From NCBI GenBank assembly GCA_014529385.2, contig CM043967.1, forward strand, positions 1,185,001-1,249,000: a stretch of 64,000 nt of DNA, given 5' to 3'. Each line of letters starts with the position of its first letter. The stretch's first letter is position 1. This DNA is from Adiantum capillus-veneris (taxonomy: Eukaryota > Streptophyta > Polypodiopsida > Polypodiales > Pteridaceae). The notes under the pieces are model-generated. The model searched no databases. It was given only the letters and a program-made list of their open reading frames with translations, and was not told where the DNA came from. Position numbers and translations under genes: made by a program. Below, piece after piece: positions 1-10,765 of this stretch.

Positions 1-101
1 AACATAAATCTAAATCTAACGTAAATTATGTTATATTAAAAACAAAGAACTAAACTAACAAGGATTATAAGAACCTTAAAACTGATTTAACACATAATTT
101 T

Positions 102-462
102 TCACATAACTCGGCAAGAGTTGGCATTCTCATCACTAAAGATGTGAGAGTTAACTTCCGGCGGTGACGCTGCCTCATCTCCATCCACATCTGACGACAG
201 CAATTGGCCCTTTGGACCGTTCTTGCTCTTGTTACTAACTTTGAAGTTGCTGTTGAATGACTAGAGGTTGTCTAGATGGTCATTGTCGGGGATGTAGTGA
301 CTCTTGCCGCCCTGAAGATCCACCTTCTTCCCTATCTTCTGAAGACATTTCACCAGTACTTTTGGATCGACGGAGCCCACCATGAGTGAAGGCAACAATA
401 CCCTATATTCCATTGAGGGCTTTCTTCACCCGCTTCATGCAGGCATCGCAGTCTATGGAGAC
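102..462 (-). pseudogene. Broken HIPP (heavy-metal-associated isoprenylated plant protein) 3' exon
   Basis: Reading the minus strand from 462, the translation starts VSIDCDACMKRVKKALNGI, the HMA-domain core with the CxxC metal-binding pair, and continues through VDPKVLVKCLQKIGKKVDLQ, the HMA C-terminal half. It ends SDENANSCRVM followed by a stop at 104-102. A terminal Cys-x-x-Met box is the farnesylation signal that defines HIPPs, plant metallochaperone-like proteins. The frame is broken: stops at 405-403 and 263-261, and the two HMA halves are in different frames. The upstream edge at 462 follows an AG, as expected for an intron acceptor, and HIPP genes commonly have an intron early in the HMA domain. 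Lying inside a CACTA end, it may be a captured gene fragment. Confidence 0.72.
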
Positions 463-463
463 C

Positions 464-620
464 TAAATCTAATCTAATATAACGTAAATCTAAATCTAGC
501 GTAAATAAACATAAATCTAACAAAAAATAAACCTAAATCTAATCTAATTTAACTTAAATAAACCTAAATCTAATTTAACGTAAGTCTACATCTAACCTAA
601 TCTTTAACGTCTTTTAGGAT
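464..620. repeat. AT-rich degenerate taaatctaa repeats
   Basis: Loosely repeated units of the type taaatctaa/acctaaatct and aacgtaaat run through 464-600, and a shorter stretch of the same type lies at 1-50 on the other side of the HIPP exon. It may be intron or transposon filler. Further on, tagtttcctacgacgtta occurs twice (about 621-640 and 827-846). No gene is seen between 620 and 1058. Confidence 0.5.
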
Positions 621-1057
621 AGTTTCCTACGACGTTATAACTCTCTTCTTCTTGTGTGTGTGCGCGCGTGTGTGGATGTGTGTGCCAATAAAAAGAGATA
701 AATGGTATAACCTTTCTATCACCCATGCCAAGTATGATAGATTGGTTATGCCATTTCCCTCTTGAATAATAGGTCTTGAGTTCAACTCCTCGTCGGCTAG
801 ATCTTTAGGTCTTTTAATTTTAATTAGTTTCCTACGACGTTAAATTAGTTTCTCTCTCTTTCTCTCTCAATGTGTGTGCATTTTTTTTTTAATGCATGTT
901 TTCTCTCTCTTTTCCTCTCTCAATGTGTGCGTTTTTTGTTTATGTGTGTTCTCTCTCTCTTTTCCTCTCTCAATGTGTGCGTTTTTTGTTTATGCATGCT
1001 CTCTCTCTCTTTTCCTCTCTCAATGTGTGTGTGCATTCTGCGTTTTTGTTTATGTTT

Positions 1058-1060
1058 GTA

Positions 1061-1110
<50 letters not shown>

Positions 1111-1116
1111 AAAACA

Positions 1117-1186
<70 letters not shown>

Positions 1187-1280
1187 AAGAGGGGAAGGGA
1201 ACATGAGAGTGAGGAGAGGGAAGGAGCATACCTGGCTCTCCTTCCTCTCCTCGTGTGTGTGTGTGTGTGTGTGTGTGGAG

Positions 1281-1330
<50 letters not shown>
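1058..1330. repeat. Compound (CT)n, (GT)n, (GA)n microsatellites
   Basis: Runs of CT (about 1070-1102), GT (1121-1147), GA (1147-1178), GT (1255-1277) and GA (1287-1329) follow each other. Short Ser-Leu or Arg-Glu open frames here are products of the dinucleotide runs, not genes. Confidence 0.95.
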
Positions 1331-1335
<5 letters not shown>

Positions 1336-1423
1336 CGTTACCTACTCCTTGCTTGAGGGCGCCGAAAAACTCAGATCTGAGATCTGAGTTTTTGGGCGTT
1401 CTCTGTTATTTTTTTTAGCCCAG

Positions 1424-1485
1424 CCGGCGTCGCTATGAGCGTCGCAAATTTACTTGTAAATTTGCGACGCTCATAGCGACGCCGG
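1424..1485. repeat. Near-perfect 30-bp inverted repeat with 2-nt loop
   Basis: The arm at 1424-1453 (starting ccggcgtcgctatgagcg) is the exact reverse complement of 1456-1485, leaving only tt as the loop. The gcgacgc core recurs outside the palindrome at 1499-1523. It fits the subterminal repeats of the CACTA element. Confidence 0.85.
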
Positions 1486-1548
1486 GAATTTTTTTTTTGA
1501 GCGTCGCTGTGTGAGCGTCGCTAATATGAATAGCCTCTTGTAGTGTCT

Positions 1549-1942
1549 CTCGAGTACAAATGTATAAGGGTATCCTCAAGAAATACTACTATAAATTTGT
1601 AAGATAGGTCGTAAAACACTATTCATCAACTTCATAAAAATAGTTGGTGCATTCATAAACCCAAAAGGCATTATCCAAATTTCATAATGCCCATATCTAG
1701 TCTTAAAGGTTGTTTATGCAACATCTTCAACCTTTATTCTAACTTGATGATAATAACCATATCGTAAGACGATATTTGTAAATTACTTGGCTCACTCTAA
1801 CTGATAAAAAAGATCTCCCATTCTAGGCATAGGGAACCTATTCTTGATTGAGATTATTTAGTACTCTATAGTCGACACAAAGCTGCATAGAACCATCTCT
1901 TTTCTTCACCAATAAAATTGGCGAAGCCCATGCAGAAATTGT
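1549..1942 (-). pseudogene. Ty3/gypsy reverse transcriptase fragment
   Basis: On the minus strand, translation pieces in several frames follow a Ty3/gypsy RT in order: SPILLVKKRDGSMQLCVDYR near 1940-1880, then pieces corresponding to the FPMPR and GYYQVRI regions, [12 protein letters not shown] near 1655, and a degenerate FLEDTLI in place of FVDDILI near 1565. Many frameshifts and stops show an old inactive copy. The sequence stops abruptly at 1548 where the CACTA element begins; the rest of the RT is expected beyond that element's far end. Confidence 0.72.
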
Positions 1943-3044
1943 TGGGTTTAATAAAGACTTTATCAATTGTGGGTATTATTTACGATTCCGCTACTCTATA
2001 CAACTCGACAAGGTTGATGTATTTTTTGAGGTTGTGTATCATGCATGGCATGTGAATATTTGTAGAAGCATCACATGATTATGATCATAGAAGTTTGATA
2101 AAGTTTTTAACATGTCATTATGTGAAGCAAGGCTTCAATTTTGTGCATACAACATAGTAGCTTCCAAAGTACGTTTGAGATATGCTATCAACATACAAAC
2201 TTTGGGGGACTTTGCAATGTATCTGAATGCTCTCTCACTAGATGTAGGCATGAACCAAGACAAGAGGGTTTACATGGTACATACGACAACTCTCAATCTA
2301 TTGGAATCCATGGCTATAATGAGCTAGATTCAAGCAAGGACTACAAAATTATACTGAAATTCACTCTCAACCAAGCATGTCCTTTTGAATTCCAAGACAA
2401 GTGGCCATAGATGGGCAACAAGGTTAGACAATTTCAAGTTTTCTTCTTGTTTTTCTGTGTTTAACCTTTAGTTTGAAGGATTTATGTTGTGCAAAGCAAA
2501 GTGCTTTGAAGGATATAATGAGAAGCAAGGCTTCTACCCCATGTCAAGATATTATGGTAATGGTGGATTCCATTCGATGTGATGTTCACATCCATTGGAC
2601 CTCCTCATAAGATTCTTAAGAGACGAGATAAAATCTTGTTTTTTTCTATTGGTTTTAATTGATGATTCTCCTATTGACGTGGTTGCAAGAGTTACTCATA
2701 GCTGTGACCTTCTACTCACTAGCAATTGAGGTTGGTATATTTGCTTGTGTTTCCAACATCTCTATGCATCGACAGACACTACATATCATTGGTTATATGT
2801 ACAAGGTCATTGCATGCACTACAAATGATGATTTCCATATGTACAAGATGCATGCACTACATATGATGATTTCCATCTGAAGCATACATGCATGGCCTCA
2901 CTATCAAGCAATCAATTCATGGGATAACATGAATCTACTATGAGAGCCTCAAGGTAGGTAATCTCTTATTTCCCAAACCAAAGAATATCTAGTATGACTA
3001 ACTTCTTTTTGGGGTTTGCGATATTTTTGCAGTAGATAAAATTT
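1943..3044. other. Intergenic, no recognisable gene
   Basis: AT-rich sequence. Two overlapping short open frames (2112-2410) show no domain I recognise. A short duplicated phrase (catatgtacaag / catacatatgatgatttcc) lies around 2795-2880. Nothing else is supported. Confidence 0.4.
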
Positions 3045-3117
3045 ATCTCTGATGGGATTCGAACCAATATCTTCCCCTCGATGAAGAAGGGAGCACGACC
3101 GTTTGTGCTACAAAGAA
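3045..3117 (-). tRNA. tRNA-like cloverleaf (pseudo-tRNA or tRNA-derived SINE head), anticodon UCA
   Basis: The minus strand folds as a 73-nt tRNA. The acceptor stem TTCTTTG/CAGAGAT pairs at 6 of 7 positions; D stem GCAC/GTGC; D loop with GG; anticodon stem CCCTT/GAGGG with 7-nt loop CTTCATC (anticodon UCA by position); T arm with a perfect box B, GGTTCGAATCC. The variable region is 6 nt, one longer than usual. A TTTT run follows directly, as for RNA polymerase III termination. UCA would read UGA, so a functional tRNA is doubtful; a degraded tRNA or a SINE head is more likely. Confidence 0.4.
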
Positions 3118-4159
3118 GCAAGCGAACGACACATGAAGATGTGTACAAGCAAAGCATCGGTAATGAGAAACATTCATAAGCAGCATCAGATTATAACTTC
3201 ATCATGAGTGATCAGTGAGGACGTTCGAGAAACTTGAAGCAACGCGGAGGCATATAATTGCATTTGGCATCACACTATGGTTTTTGGGGCCTCTTGTTCG
3301 GCAGGCTATGGAACCAGACCCTTTAAAAAAATCCCATTACCTTAGTGCAATGAACCTTAAGCTCATTGCATAGAAGGGCACAACAACAAATAAACAAGCG
3401 TTCTTGGTGTCAGCCTTCTCACCACAGCTTTCGACACTCTCACCTTGCCACCCCTTTCAACAGCGCAGCCCTCTGAACTCCTCACGCCGCCCCGCTCACT
3501 CTTTTCCTTTGTCTTCGGCCCTGCGGGTCCCAACCCTCCCCTTGTGATGCTCCCACCTTTTCTTTCCCTCCTGAAGAAACATGAACACAGGGTAGCAGCT
3601 ACCCAACAACTTCGAACATAGGTTGCAGATCGCGTCGAACTTTTGTTTGCAACAGGGAGACCCTCCTATCAGCAGCTCGAGGTTAACTCGCACCCTTCCA
3701 AGGCAGACGGTGCCGCAAATGAGCACCTCAACCATCGGAGCAAGCAACGCTGCCAATGCGCAGTACGCACCGACTGGCGTGGGTGCAGTTGCAGAGCGAG
3801 TGCTATTTTTAAAAAAATATTTATTTATTTTCATTTTCTTTTTTTCCGCCTCCCACCCGCCATGCAATTCATTCTCCACCAGTGTCTCTCTCTCCCTTGC
3901 TTAGTCCTCTTGTGCATGGTGGGCCAACCCTTTCCTCACCCACTGCATCCCTTTTCTTTTCTGCATGCACGCCTAAACTCCCCACACCACTCTCTATTCT
4001 CAATGCTCGACTAGAGACAATCAACTCCCTCATCATCTGCCCGCAGCCCCCCACACGACATTCCCACCTCTTGTCCTTCTTTTTCTAGGCAGCTGCAATG
4101 CAGTCTCGCACGACACCACTCACACCTTTTGACCAAAGTTAATTTCATGAGCTGGACAT

Positions 4160-4218
<59 letters not shown>

Positions 4219-4754
4219 CAGCCCGCTTCGGCCTCCCTCTCCTCCTGCGCGTTGCCGATTCTCCTGGCTCCTGCCACAGTCCCCGACTGGTTCTACCCCT
4301 GCTGGCGGGCTGATGGGTGATGTTTGTGCCCCTTCCTTGTGTCCTCTATCAACCTCAGCCCGCAGAGTCTGCTCCCCGCTCTTGATTCAATTTTCTCTGT
4401 TCATATTCCTTAGCTATTATGGGACCGTTCCTACGCGGTTGAGTACAATTTCTAAGAATTTAACGCTTCCCTTTTTTCTGCTTCACCACTATGGTCTCCT
4501 TATCCCTCTCCTCCTCGAGCTATGAACAATCTCACATTCGGGCATCTCCTTCACGAATTGATGGCTTCTCCCGATTTCATCAACGCTCATTGATGTAAGT
4601 TGAAGACATCGCCTGCTCCATCAAACAATAATCCCCGCAGCTTCCAATAGACGCAAGTTTCTTTGCAACTACTCGTCGAAGCGGCCGATTCGTCTTGCCT
4701 CCCCTACGACTATGGTACCACGAATACCATCACACAATTTTCACACCGTACATC
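3118..4754. other. CT-rich stretch, probable leader of the downstream gypsy element
   Basis: Pyrimidine-rich sequence on the plus strand with short open frames that do not resemble known proteins. It directly precedes the Ty3/gypsy gag at 4755 and may be its 5' leader, but I could not find a 5' LTR or primer-binding site here. Confidence 0.35.
4163..4219. repeat. (CT)n(CA)n microsatellite
   Basis: An uninterrupted CT run passes directly into a CA run. This CT-then-CA arrangement recurs at 11003-11093 and 11564-11632. Confidence 0.95.
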
Positions 4755-5819
4755 ATGCCGACCGATGATTCTCTACTGCTTGACCCACTCTCTATCGATA
4801 AGCAGATCGAGCTTCTCCAAAAGGATGTTCAAGAGCTCCAACATCAACTTGCTGAACGTGAAAAATGCGACCGCGACGCCGAGCTCAACGATGAGAGACT
4901 TGCCAAACTTCTCAAGGCTACCTTTGACAACCAAGCCATCCGACTTTCACTTTTTCCTGTTATGATGGCTGCAAAATTGGTAACGTCATTCTTTCTTGGC
5001 TTAGTCAATTTGATTATTATTTTGCTAATGAATCCTTCTCGGGTCCTCTTTGAGAAGGACAAAATTAAGTGTGCTATGAACCACATGACCGGTAAGGCTT
5101 CGCTTTGGTGGAACGTCACCCGCAACAGCGCACACCGCCCAACCACTTGGCTCAAATTTCAAAGCCAAATCAAACACAACTTTCTCCCACCCCAATTCCA
5201 CTTGCAGGCTCGACATGCCTGGTCCGCTTTCTCTTAGATCGAAGGCGAGATAGTGAGCCAGTACGCTGACCAATTTTGGCAACGCCTACTGCTCCTGTGC
5301 ATGATGGAGGATGTTCCCAAAGATACGCTTCAAATCAAGTATGAAGACGGACTTCAACACGGTATTCAAGCCAAGCTCCATTCTTTGAAGCCTACCACTC
5401 TCTACAAGGCGATTTCTTATGCACATGATGCTAAAAAGGAGATCAATTCGATCACACATATGCTGCATGTTAATCCATCGCGGCACCAACCACCTCCTTT
5501 CAACAATTTCTCGCGCTTCAATAATAATCGTAGGTATAACCCCAATAATTATCAGACACCACGCACTCACCATTTTGCACCTGCACGTGCTTTGATTGCT
5601 CCACGTAATACACCACCTTCACGCATTGTCTTTAATTCTAGTCCACGACGCCCTCCATTTGGACAAACACCTCATAATTTTTCATCTCTACCGGTTGTAT
5701 CCACCATTGCATCTTCCACAAACAATCGTCCTCGCATAGTGTGTCATCGCTGCCACAGGATTGGCCATGTCATGGCCAACATCCCAATCAAGTGGCTCAG
5801 CTTCATACTCTTGCCATGA
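4755..5819 (+). pseudogene. Gag of the Ty3/gypsy chromovirus
   Basis: The likely start is the ATG at 4755 (MPTDDSLLLDPLSIDKQIEL), followed by a coiled-coil-like stretch (IELLQKDVQELQHQLAER) and a Retrotrans_gag core (GKASLWWNVTR near 5090-5125). Between about 4950 and 5060 the conserved text moves into another frame (WLSQFDYYFANES) and back, so two compensating indels are present. A stop near 5238 is followed by a continuation in another frame (5253-5819). That part ends in a basic Asn/Pro-rich region and a zinc knuckle CHRCHRIGHVMANIP whose last cysteine is missing. Gag would form the particle and bind RNA; this copy is defective. Confidence 0.8.
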
Positions 5820-5929
5820 ATGCGAAAATCTATGATGGCCGGACTACCGATCCCTCCCCTTCTGATCTCAATGTTGTCGATGCAAGAGGTACTCCTATTA
5901 CTCTACACTCTTTGTTGTGAATGATTGCT

Positions 5930-7371
5930 TCTATACACGATACAACAGTATCTCTTTTGCATGACGACGACAATACACATGATTTTATTTCTGAACGTCT
6001 TGCACACAAATTACAATTACCTAAGTAAAATCACCCTTTAAAGTGAAGAGTGCATTCCAAGGTACACGGTTTAATGGTATTTACATGGTTCATGATGTTA
6101 AAATCACTTTAGGTGCATACACTCAAAAGTGCAATTTTCTCGTCACACCACTACAATCCACCGACACAATTTTAGGTGTGCCTTTTCGTCATGAGCATAG
6201 CCCCAATATTGATTACACAACGCACACGATGTCCTTCATTTTTCAAGGTCAACACATCACTCTCACATGCAACCCCACACTTGAAACACACGCACTACTG
6301 TCCCACACTCAAGTTAAACGTGCACTTAGGAAAGAAAACAAAGTGTATATGGTATATGTTACACAGGTTGAGGAAGAGCAGCAACCCCCTCTCTCTCCTC
6401 AACAACAACAGTTTTTGCATGCATATGCTGATTGTTTTGCTCATGATTATCCACCTCACTTACCTCCCTCTCAAGGCGACATAGATCACACTATAGAAAT
6501 CATTCCTGGCAGTCAACCACCGCACCGTGCACCATATGGTCACAGTCCCATGCACCAACATGGAATCCAACACCAAGTCTCTGACCTCTTAGAAAAAGGC
6601 CTTATTAGACCTAGTTCTTCTCCTTTTGGTGCTCCTGTCCTACTTGTCCAAAAAAAAGATAAATCATTTAGGATGTGCATAGACTATAAGGTTCTCAATA
6701 AGGTCACTGTGAAGAATTGCTACCCTATTCCTCGCGTCGATGACCTCCTTGATAAGTTAAAGGGTGCCTCTAAGTTTAGCAAGATAGACCTCAAGTCCGG
6801 GTATCATCAAATTCATATGCACCCAAATGATATTTTTAAAACCGCATTTCGTACGCAATTCAGGCACTATAAATTTATTGTACTCCCCTTTGGTCTCACA
6901 AATGCACCAACAACATTTTCTCGCATGATGAACAATCTTTTTTTGGAACACAAACATTTTGTTATTGTCTTTTTGGATGATATTTTGATCTTCAGTAAGT
7001 CACACACTGAACATGAACAACATTTGCAAACTGTCTTTGCGCTTTTACGTGATCATGATATCTATGCTAACCCTACTAAGAGACTTCTTTCAAACAACCA
7101 TAGAGTACTTAGGTCACATATAAGTCTCTAGTGATGGTATTCACCCCGACCCCAAGAAGATCGAGACCATCCAAAATTGGCCAATCCCCAAGACTGTCTA
7201 CGTTCGATCATTTCTAGGTCTCTCTCGATTTTATCATAAATTTGTAAAGAGTTACTCTCACATTGCCCTTCCTCTCACCTTTCTCACACGTAAGCTTACC
7301 CCTTTCTCCTGGGGCGACAGTCAAAAAAAATTATTCGACACACTCAATATTTTCTCACACATGCTCCTGTT
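5930..7371 (+). pseudogene. Protease and reverse transcriptase of the chromovirus
   Basis: The protease region (about 5940-6040) reads LLHDDDNTHDFISERLAHKL, a degenerate aspartic protease site without the usual D-S/T-G. From 6043 one long frame gives the protease C-terminus (DTILGVPFRHEHSPNIDY) and the RT: SPFGAPVLLVQKKDKSFRMC, SKIDLKSGYHQIHMHP, LPFGLTNAPTTFSRMMNN and the catalytic FLDDILIFSKS near 6975. The frame ends at 7131; the RT connection continues in another frame (HPDPKKIETIQNWP, FLGLSRFYHKFVKSYS) to about 7370. The RT core motifs look intact, but the protease and the frame do not. Confidence 0.85.
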
Positions 7372-7872
7372 TTGCAATTGCCTGATTTTACACAACCTTT
7401 CTTTGTTGTAATCACTGATGCTAGTGGATTTGGAATAGGTGTTGTGTTAATGCAAAATGACCACCCCATTGCATATGAAAGTAGGAAGCTTAAACCTAGT
7501 GAATCCAACTACAGCGTCTATGACAAGGAACTTCTCACTTTCGTTCATGCATTAGATATCTGGAAACATTATCTTATGGGCTCTGACGTTCTCATTAAAA
7601 CTGACCAACAGGCTATCGAGCACCTTCTCTCTCAATCTACTATCTACAATAGACACATTAAATGGGCCGATTTTATTCGAAACTTTCACCCAATGATACA
7701 GTACCAACCTGGCAAATCCAATGTCGTAGCTAACGCCCTTAGTCGTAGGCCAGTAGATGATTCACCACCCCACAGCTTCACTCTTACACGTTTGCTCACA
7801 TTCAAGCGGTGTATCTTAATCATTTTTTTGTTGCTGAAATTCAATCTTCGATGCTATGATTTCTGCTTATGA
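7372..7872 (+). pseudogene. RNase H domain of the chromovirus
   Basis: The translation opens QLPDFTQPFFVVITDASGFG, with the first catalytic Asp in TDASG, then YDKELLTFVHALDIWKHYL and KTDQQAIEHLL carrying further acidic residues, and closes with YQPGKSNVVANALSRRP, the usual end of a Ty3/gypsy RNase H. It is a continuous frame but is cut off from RT by the frameshift at 7131. The sequence after about 7760 loses similarity. Confidence 0.85.
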
Positions 7873-8130
7873 AACATATATGGATTTTTCACATGCCTGG
7901 TCTGATTTGGTTGCCAATAATTACTTGACTATCAATGCGTATTCTTTTGCAAACGGTTTTGTCTTTTATTGTCAAAAGCTTTGTACTACTGCACGCTTTA
8001 GAGAACTTGCAATTCATGCTTTAGAGAACTTGCAATTCACGAAATGCATGCACCAAAGTATATGGGTCAACGTGGTATTCAAAGCACTCAATCTGCTTGC
8101 ACTGACTATTTCTTTGGCCTGACATGAAGC

Positions 8131-9315
8131 ACGATGTTGCACTATTTGTCTCACACTGCATTGTCAACGTATCAAGCGACATCATGGTAAAACTCATGGA
8201 CTTCTTATGCCACTACCTATTCCAAAGGAGAGATTTCCATGGATTTTATCACGGGTTTTCCACCCATCTCTTCGCACAATGATATGATATGGATTGTTGT
8301 AGATAGGTTTAGTAAACAAGCATATTTTATTCCATGTAAAAAGACTCTCACTGCACCTCAAGCTACAAAAATGTTTTTGAATCTCATTTTTTCTCACCGT
8401 GGTTATCCTAAAGTACTAATTTCTGATCGTGATGGTCGATTTTGAAATCATTTTTTGTCTGCAATGTGCACTAATTTAGGCTCCAAAATAGACTTCACAT
8501 CTGCTTTCCACCCTAAAAGTAATGGCCATATTGAAGCTACCAATAGCACTATACTTGACCTTCTTAGGGCCTACACAATAGACAATGCAGCAAATTGGGA
8601 CCAACATCTTCCTCTTCTCCAATTTGCTTACAACAACACTCCCCACTTTGCCACTAACAAAGCTCCCTTCGAGATTGTTTATGGTAAGAAGATGCATGTC
8701 CCTATGACCACCCTCACTAATGATGTTCCTGTGGCTAACACCCTTGCACAAGATCACGTTTTCATTTTACAAGAAGTCACTATAGCTATCCAAAAAGCCC
8801 AAGAACAATACACAACACAAGCCAACAAAAAGTGTAAGTTTATTGAACTCAATTTAAATGATTATGTTTGGTTGCGTATTGAAAAGCATCGTTTGAAGAA
8901 CATTGAAAAGCACCCCAAGGTCAAGTTAGACCCTAGATTTCATGGTCCCTTCAAGATCACCGAAATCATTAACCCCAATGCATACAGGCTTGACATTCCA
9001 CATCATTGGCACATTCACAACTCTTTTCATGTAAGTTTGTTGCACAAATTTAAAGGTACCCCACCTATTGCAACTGTTTTTGACGACCCACCTTTACTCA
9101 AAGATGATGAAGAATTATTACTTCCAGAATCAATTGTTGATCATGACTTCACTACTACACGCACCGCTACACAATATCATAGATATCTTGTTAAATATAA
9201 GAATCACTCTGTTGAAGAATGTCAATGGCTTCCTGCAACCACTTTACGTCCCATGTGCAACCACTTTACGTCCCACGTACCAGCATTTGATTTTTGCATA
9301 CCACAATCACAGTAA
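8131..9315 (+). pseudogene. Integrase with C-terminal chromodomain
   Basis: A partial HHCC zinc region (CTICLTLHCQRIKRHHGKTH) is followed by the catalytic core: MDFITGFPPI and VDRFSKQAYFIPC from 8239, the second Asp in LISDRDGRF, and the Glu in FHPKSNGHIEATNST. An in-frame TGA at 8443-8445 replaces the residue after DGRF. The C-terminal part has the usual YVWLR and HNSFHVSLLHKFKG motifs, then a chromodomain, RYLVKYKNHSVEECQWLPA. Chromodomains steer integration to marked chromatin. The domain assigns the element to the chromoviruses. Confidence 0.85.
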
Positions 9316-9721
9316 CGCATTTAGGCCAAATGAGGCACCTTTAGGCAATGCATAGCATCAACTTTGGTGGAATCGTTTGATTGTCAGTAAATGGAATGGA
9401 ATACAATGACTGTACTTGATTGGTACAACATTGGTTTTTATGGACTTGATTGAAACACATGTTAGAGTTCCTATGCCTCTGATAGGCAGGTCTCTCCGTC
9501 ATGCAAGTGGTATGGGAATTATTGATGTCGTTTATATGTGTGTTAGAGTTCCTACACCTAGTGAGGCAGGACTCTCCATGATATTACATGTGGAACTGGC
9601 CCACTACAAATTATTTTGCTACTGTTATGAACAATTGAGGTCAATTGCTTTTGTTACTCCGGAGTATGTTATGGAATGGATTCTGAGAAGTTGGATACTA
9701 ACAATTATGGTCATGTGTGCG
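9316..9721. other. 3' untranslated part of the chromovirus with an internal duplication
   Basis: Non-coding. The phrase gttagagttcctatgcctct...ggcaggtctctcc (about 9462-9510) is repeated in altered form at about 9542-9590, a diverged ~80-bp tandem duplication. Confidence 0.45.
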
Positions 9722-9949
9722 TGATGTAGCATGTCAAGGTAGCTGAGTCGTGGGCAGGTGGCTGACAACAGATAGCAGGACATGGAATAAATCAATAAGA
9801 ATTTAGTTATTTCAATAAAGTCTTTATCCCCAAAGTGGAATGTAAATAGCCTCATTTATGAGTTGTCCCTTTTTGGAAATAATATAAATACATGCCTAGA
9901 GGAAGCCAGCTCACTCTAGGCATGGGGGGATGATTGCACCCATTGTCGT

Positions 9950-10025
<76 letters not shown>

Positions 10026-10150
10026 GCATCCTCGTTCTAGAGGAGCATGCAAAGGCTTCTGCAATGTGTTTTTGGCATCACGACTTCAACCCTCTCAACA
10101 CATGACACACACACACACATACTTACACACAAACTGAGGACTTGTGGCAA
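9722..10150 (+). promoter_or_regulatory. Candidate 3' LTR of the chromovirus with TATA box and (CT)n tract
   Basis: The segment starts TGATGTAGCATGTC and carries aataaa signals, a TATA-like aatataaatac (9881-9891), gggggatgattgcaccca, and a long CT run at 9951-10019 followed by ttctagaggagcatgca. The LTRs at 33978 and 38796 have the same order of landmarks (TATA, ggggagattgcaccca, CT-rich, ctctaggaggtgca), which supports the LTR reading. Exact borders are uncertain. Confidence 0.5.
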
Positions 10151-10589
10151 AAATTCCAAAGAGTTAGCTTGATTAAGAAAAACTCAATTGGGGCATTAAT
10201 CCTTGAGTTTTATCTCAAATTTGGCATACATAGGCTCAAATGAAAGCTCTCGAGACGGGCTAAGCACACACACCGATGAATCAATACAATTTTTCTCAAG
10301 GGAGGAGTAGTTGTTGATGCAAGATGAGCCAAAATAGGCTTAGTGCAATCATTTAAAATGAAAAATTAAATAATGCAACTACAAATGTACATAAATGCAC
10401 TAATCATTGTCGATTATCAAGAAGGGTAGTGGCCCAAGGACTAAATCTGAGAAGGTGACGAATGCTTAGTAATCAAGCAACAATTAGCTAGAAGGATTAA
10501 GAATACTATTCACTCTAATGGATATGCCCATAACTAACACACAAATGCATAACAACAAACCTAGCTAGCACACCATGGCTCTAAAACCA

Positions 10590-10765
10590 CTTGATGAGAA
10601 TGGGATCGTGCTAGTTAAGGTGGGTGGTATACAAACATTGTGCACACAAGGGAGTGTGTGTAGGCTAGACTGTTAAGCGAATTAGATTTCAAGATAGATT
10701 AACTTGGACTCATAAACACGATCTTGAGTAGTTTGCTAACCCATCACACAAGTGGAAATCCCACG
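10590..10765 (+). repeat. Inverted repeat copy 1 (partner 16133-16300)
   Basis: The segment from gagaatgggatcgtgctag to ttgctaacccatcac is matched in reverse complement by 16133-16300, with scattered differences and small indels. The two copies are 5.4 kb apart. Confidence 0.7.

Larger units (their letters stand above)
1..1545. mobile_element. CACTA (En/Spm-type) DNA transposon, right end only
   Basis: Seen: the minus strand from 1545 begins CACTACAAGAGGC, the hallmark CACTA terminus, followed by GCGACGCTC motifs (1499-1523) and a long GCGACGC-rich palindrome (1424-1485), like the subterminal repeats of CACTA elements. No matching left terminus is visible, so the element probably continues left of the window. 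The base pairs after the end, tct (1546-1548), would be the 3-bp target duplication. The element interrupts a Ty3/gypsy reverse transcriptase just after its catalytic motif, which independently places the border at 1545. No transposase is visible; the part seen holds a broken HIPP gene, AT-rich sequence and microsatellites. Inferred: the HIPP exon was captured by the transposon. Confidence 0.65.
4755..10150 (+). mobile_element. Ty3/gypsy chromovirus, decayed copy
   Basis: Gag, protease, reverse transcriptase, RNase H, integrase and a C-terminal chromodomain follow one another on the plus strand, the order of a plant chromovirus. All parts are recognisable, but the reading frame is broken by frameshifts and stops (for example in gag near 4950-5060, near 5237, at 7131 and at 8443). 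A 3' LTR-like segment lies at 9722-10150; the 5' LTR was not found. The copy cannot make a complete polyprotein. Confidence 0.85.

Noticed and set aside
690-805. Possible tRNA-derived SINE (gagttcaactcc resembling box B, gattggttatgcc resembling box A)
   Set aside because: Box B is too degenerate and I could not fold stems or find a tail.
870-1418. Several overlapping Ser/Leu- and Arg/Glu-rich open frames
   Set aside because: They are translations of CT, GT and GA runs without start context or domains; the same applies at 9852-10137, 12435-12704, 15208-15444, 19379-20072, 24326-24523 and 35140-35851.
2112-2410. Two overlapping open frames of 71 and 89 codons
   Set aside because: No domain, no homology I recognise, and frequent frames of this length are expected by chance.
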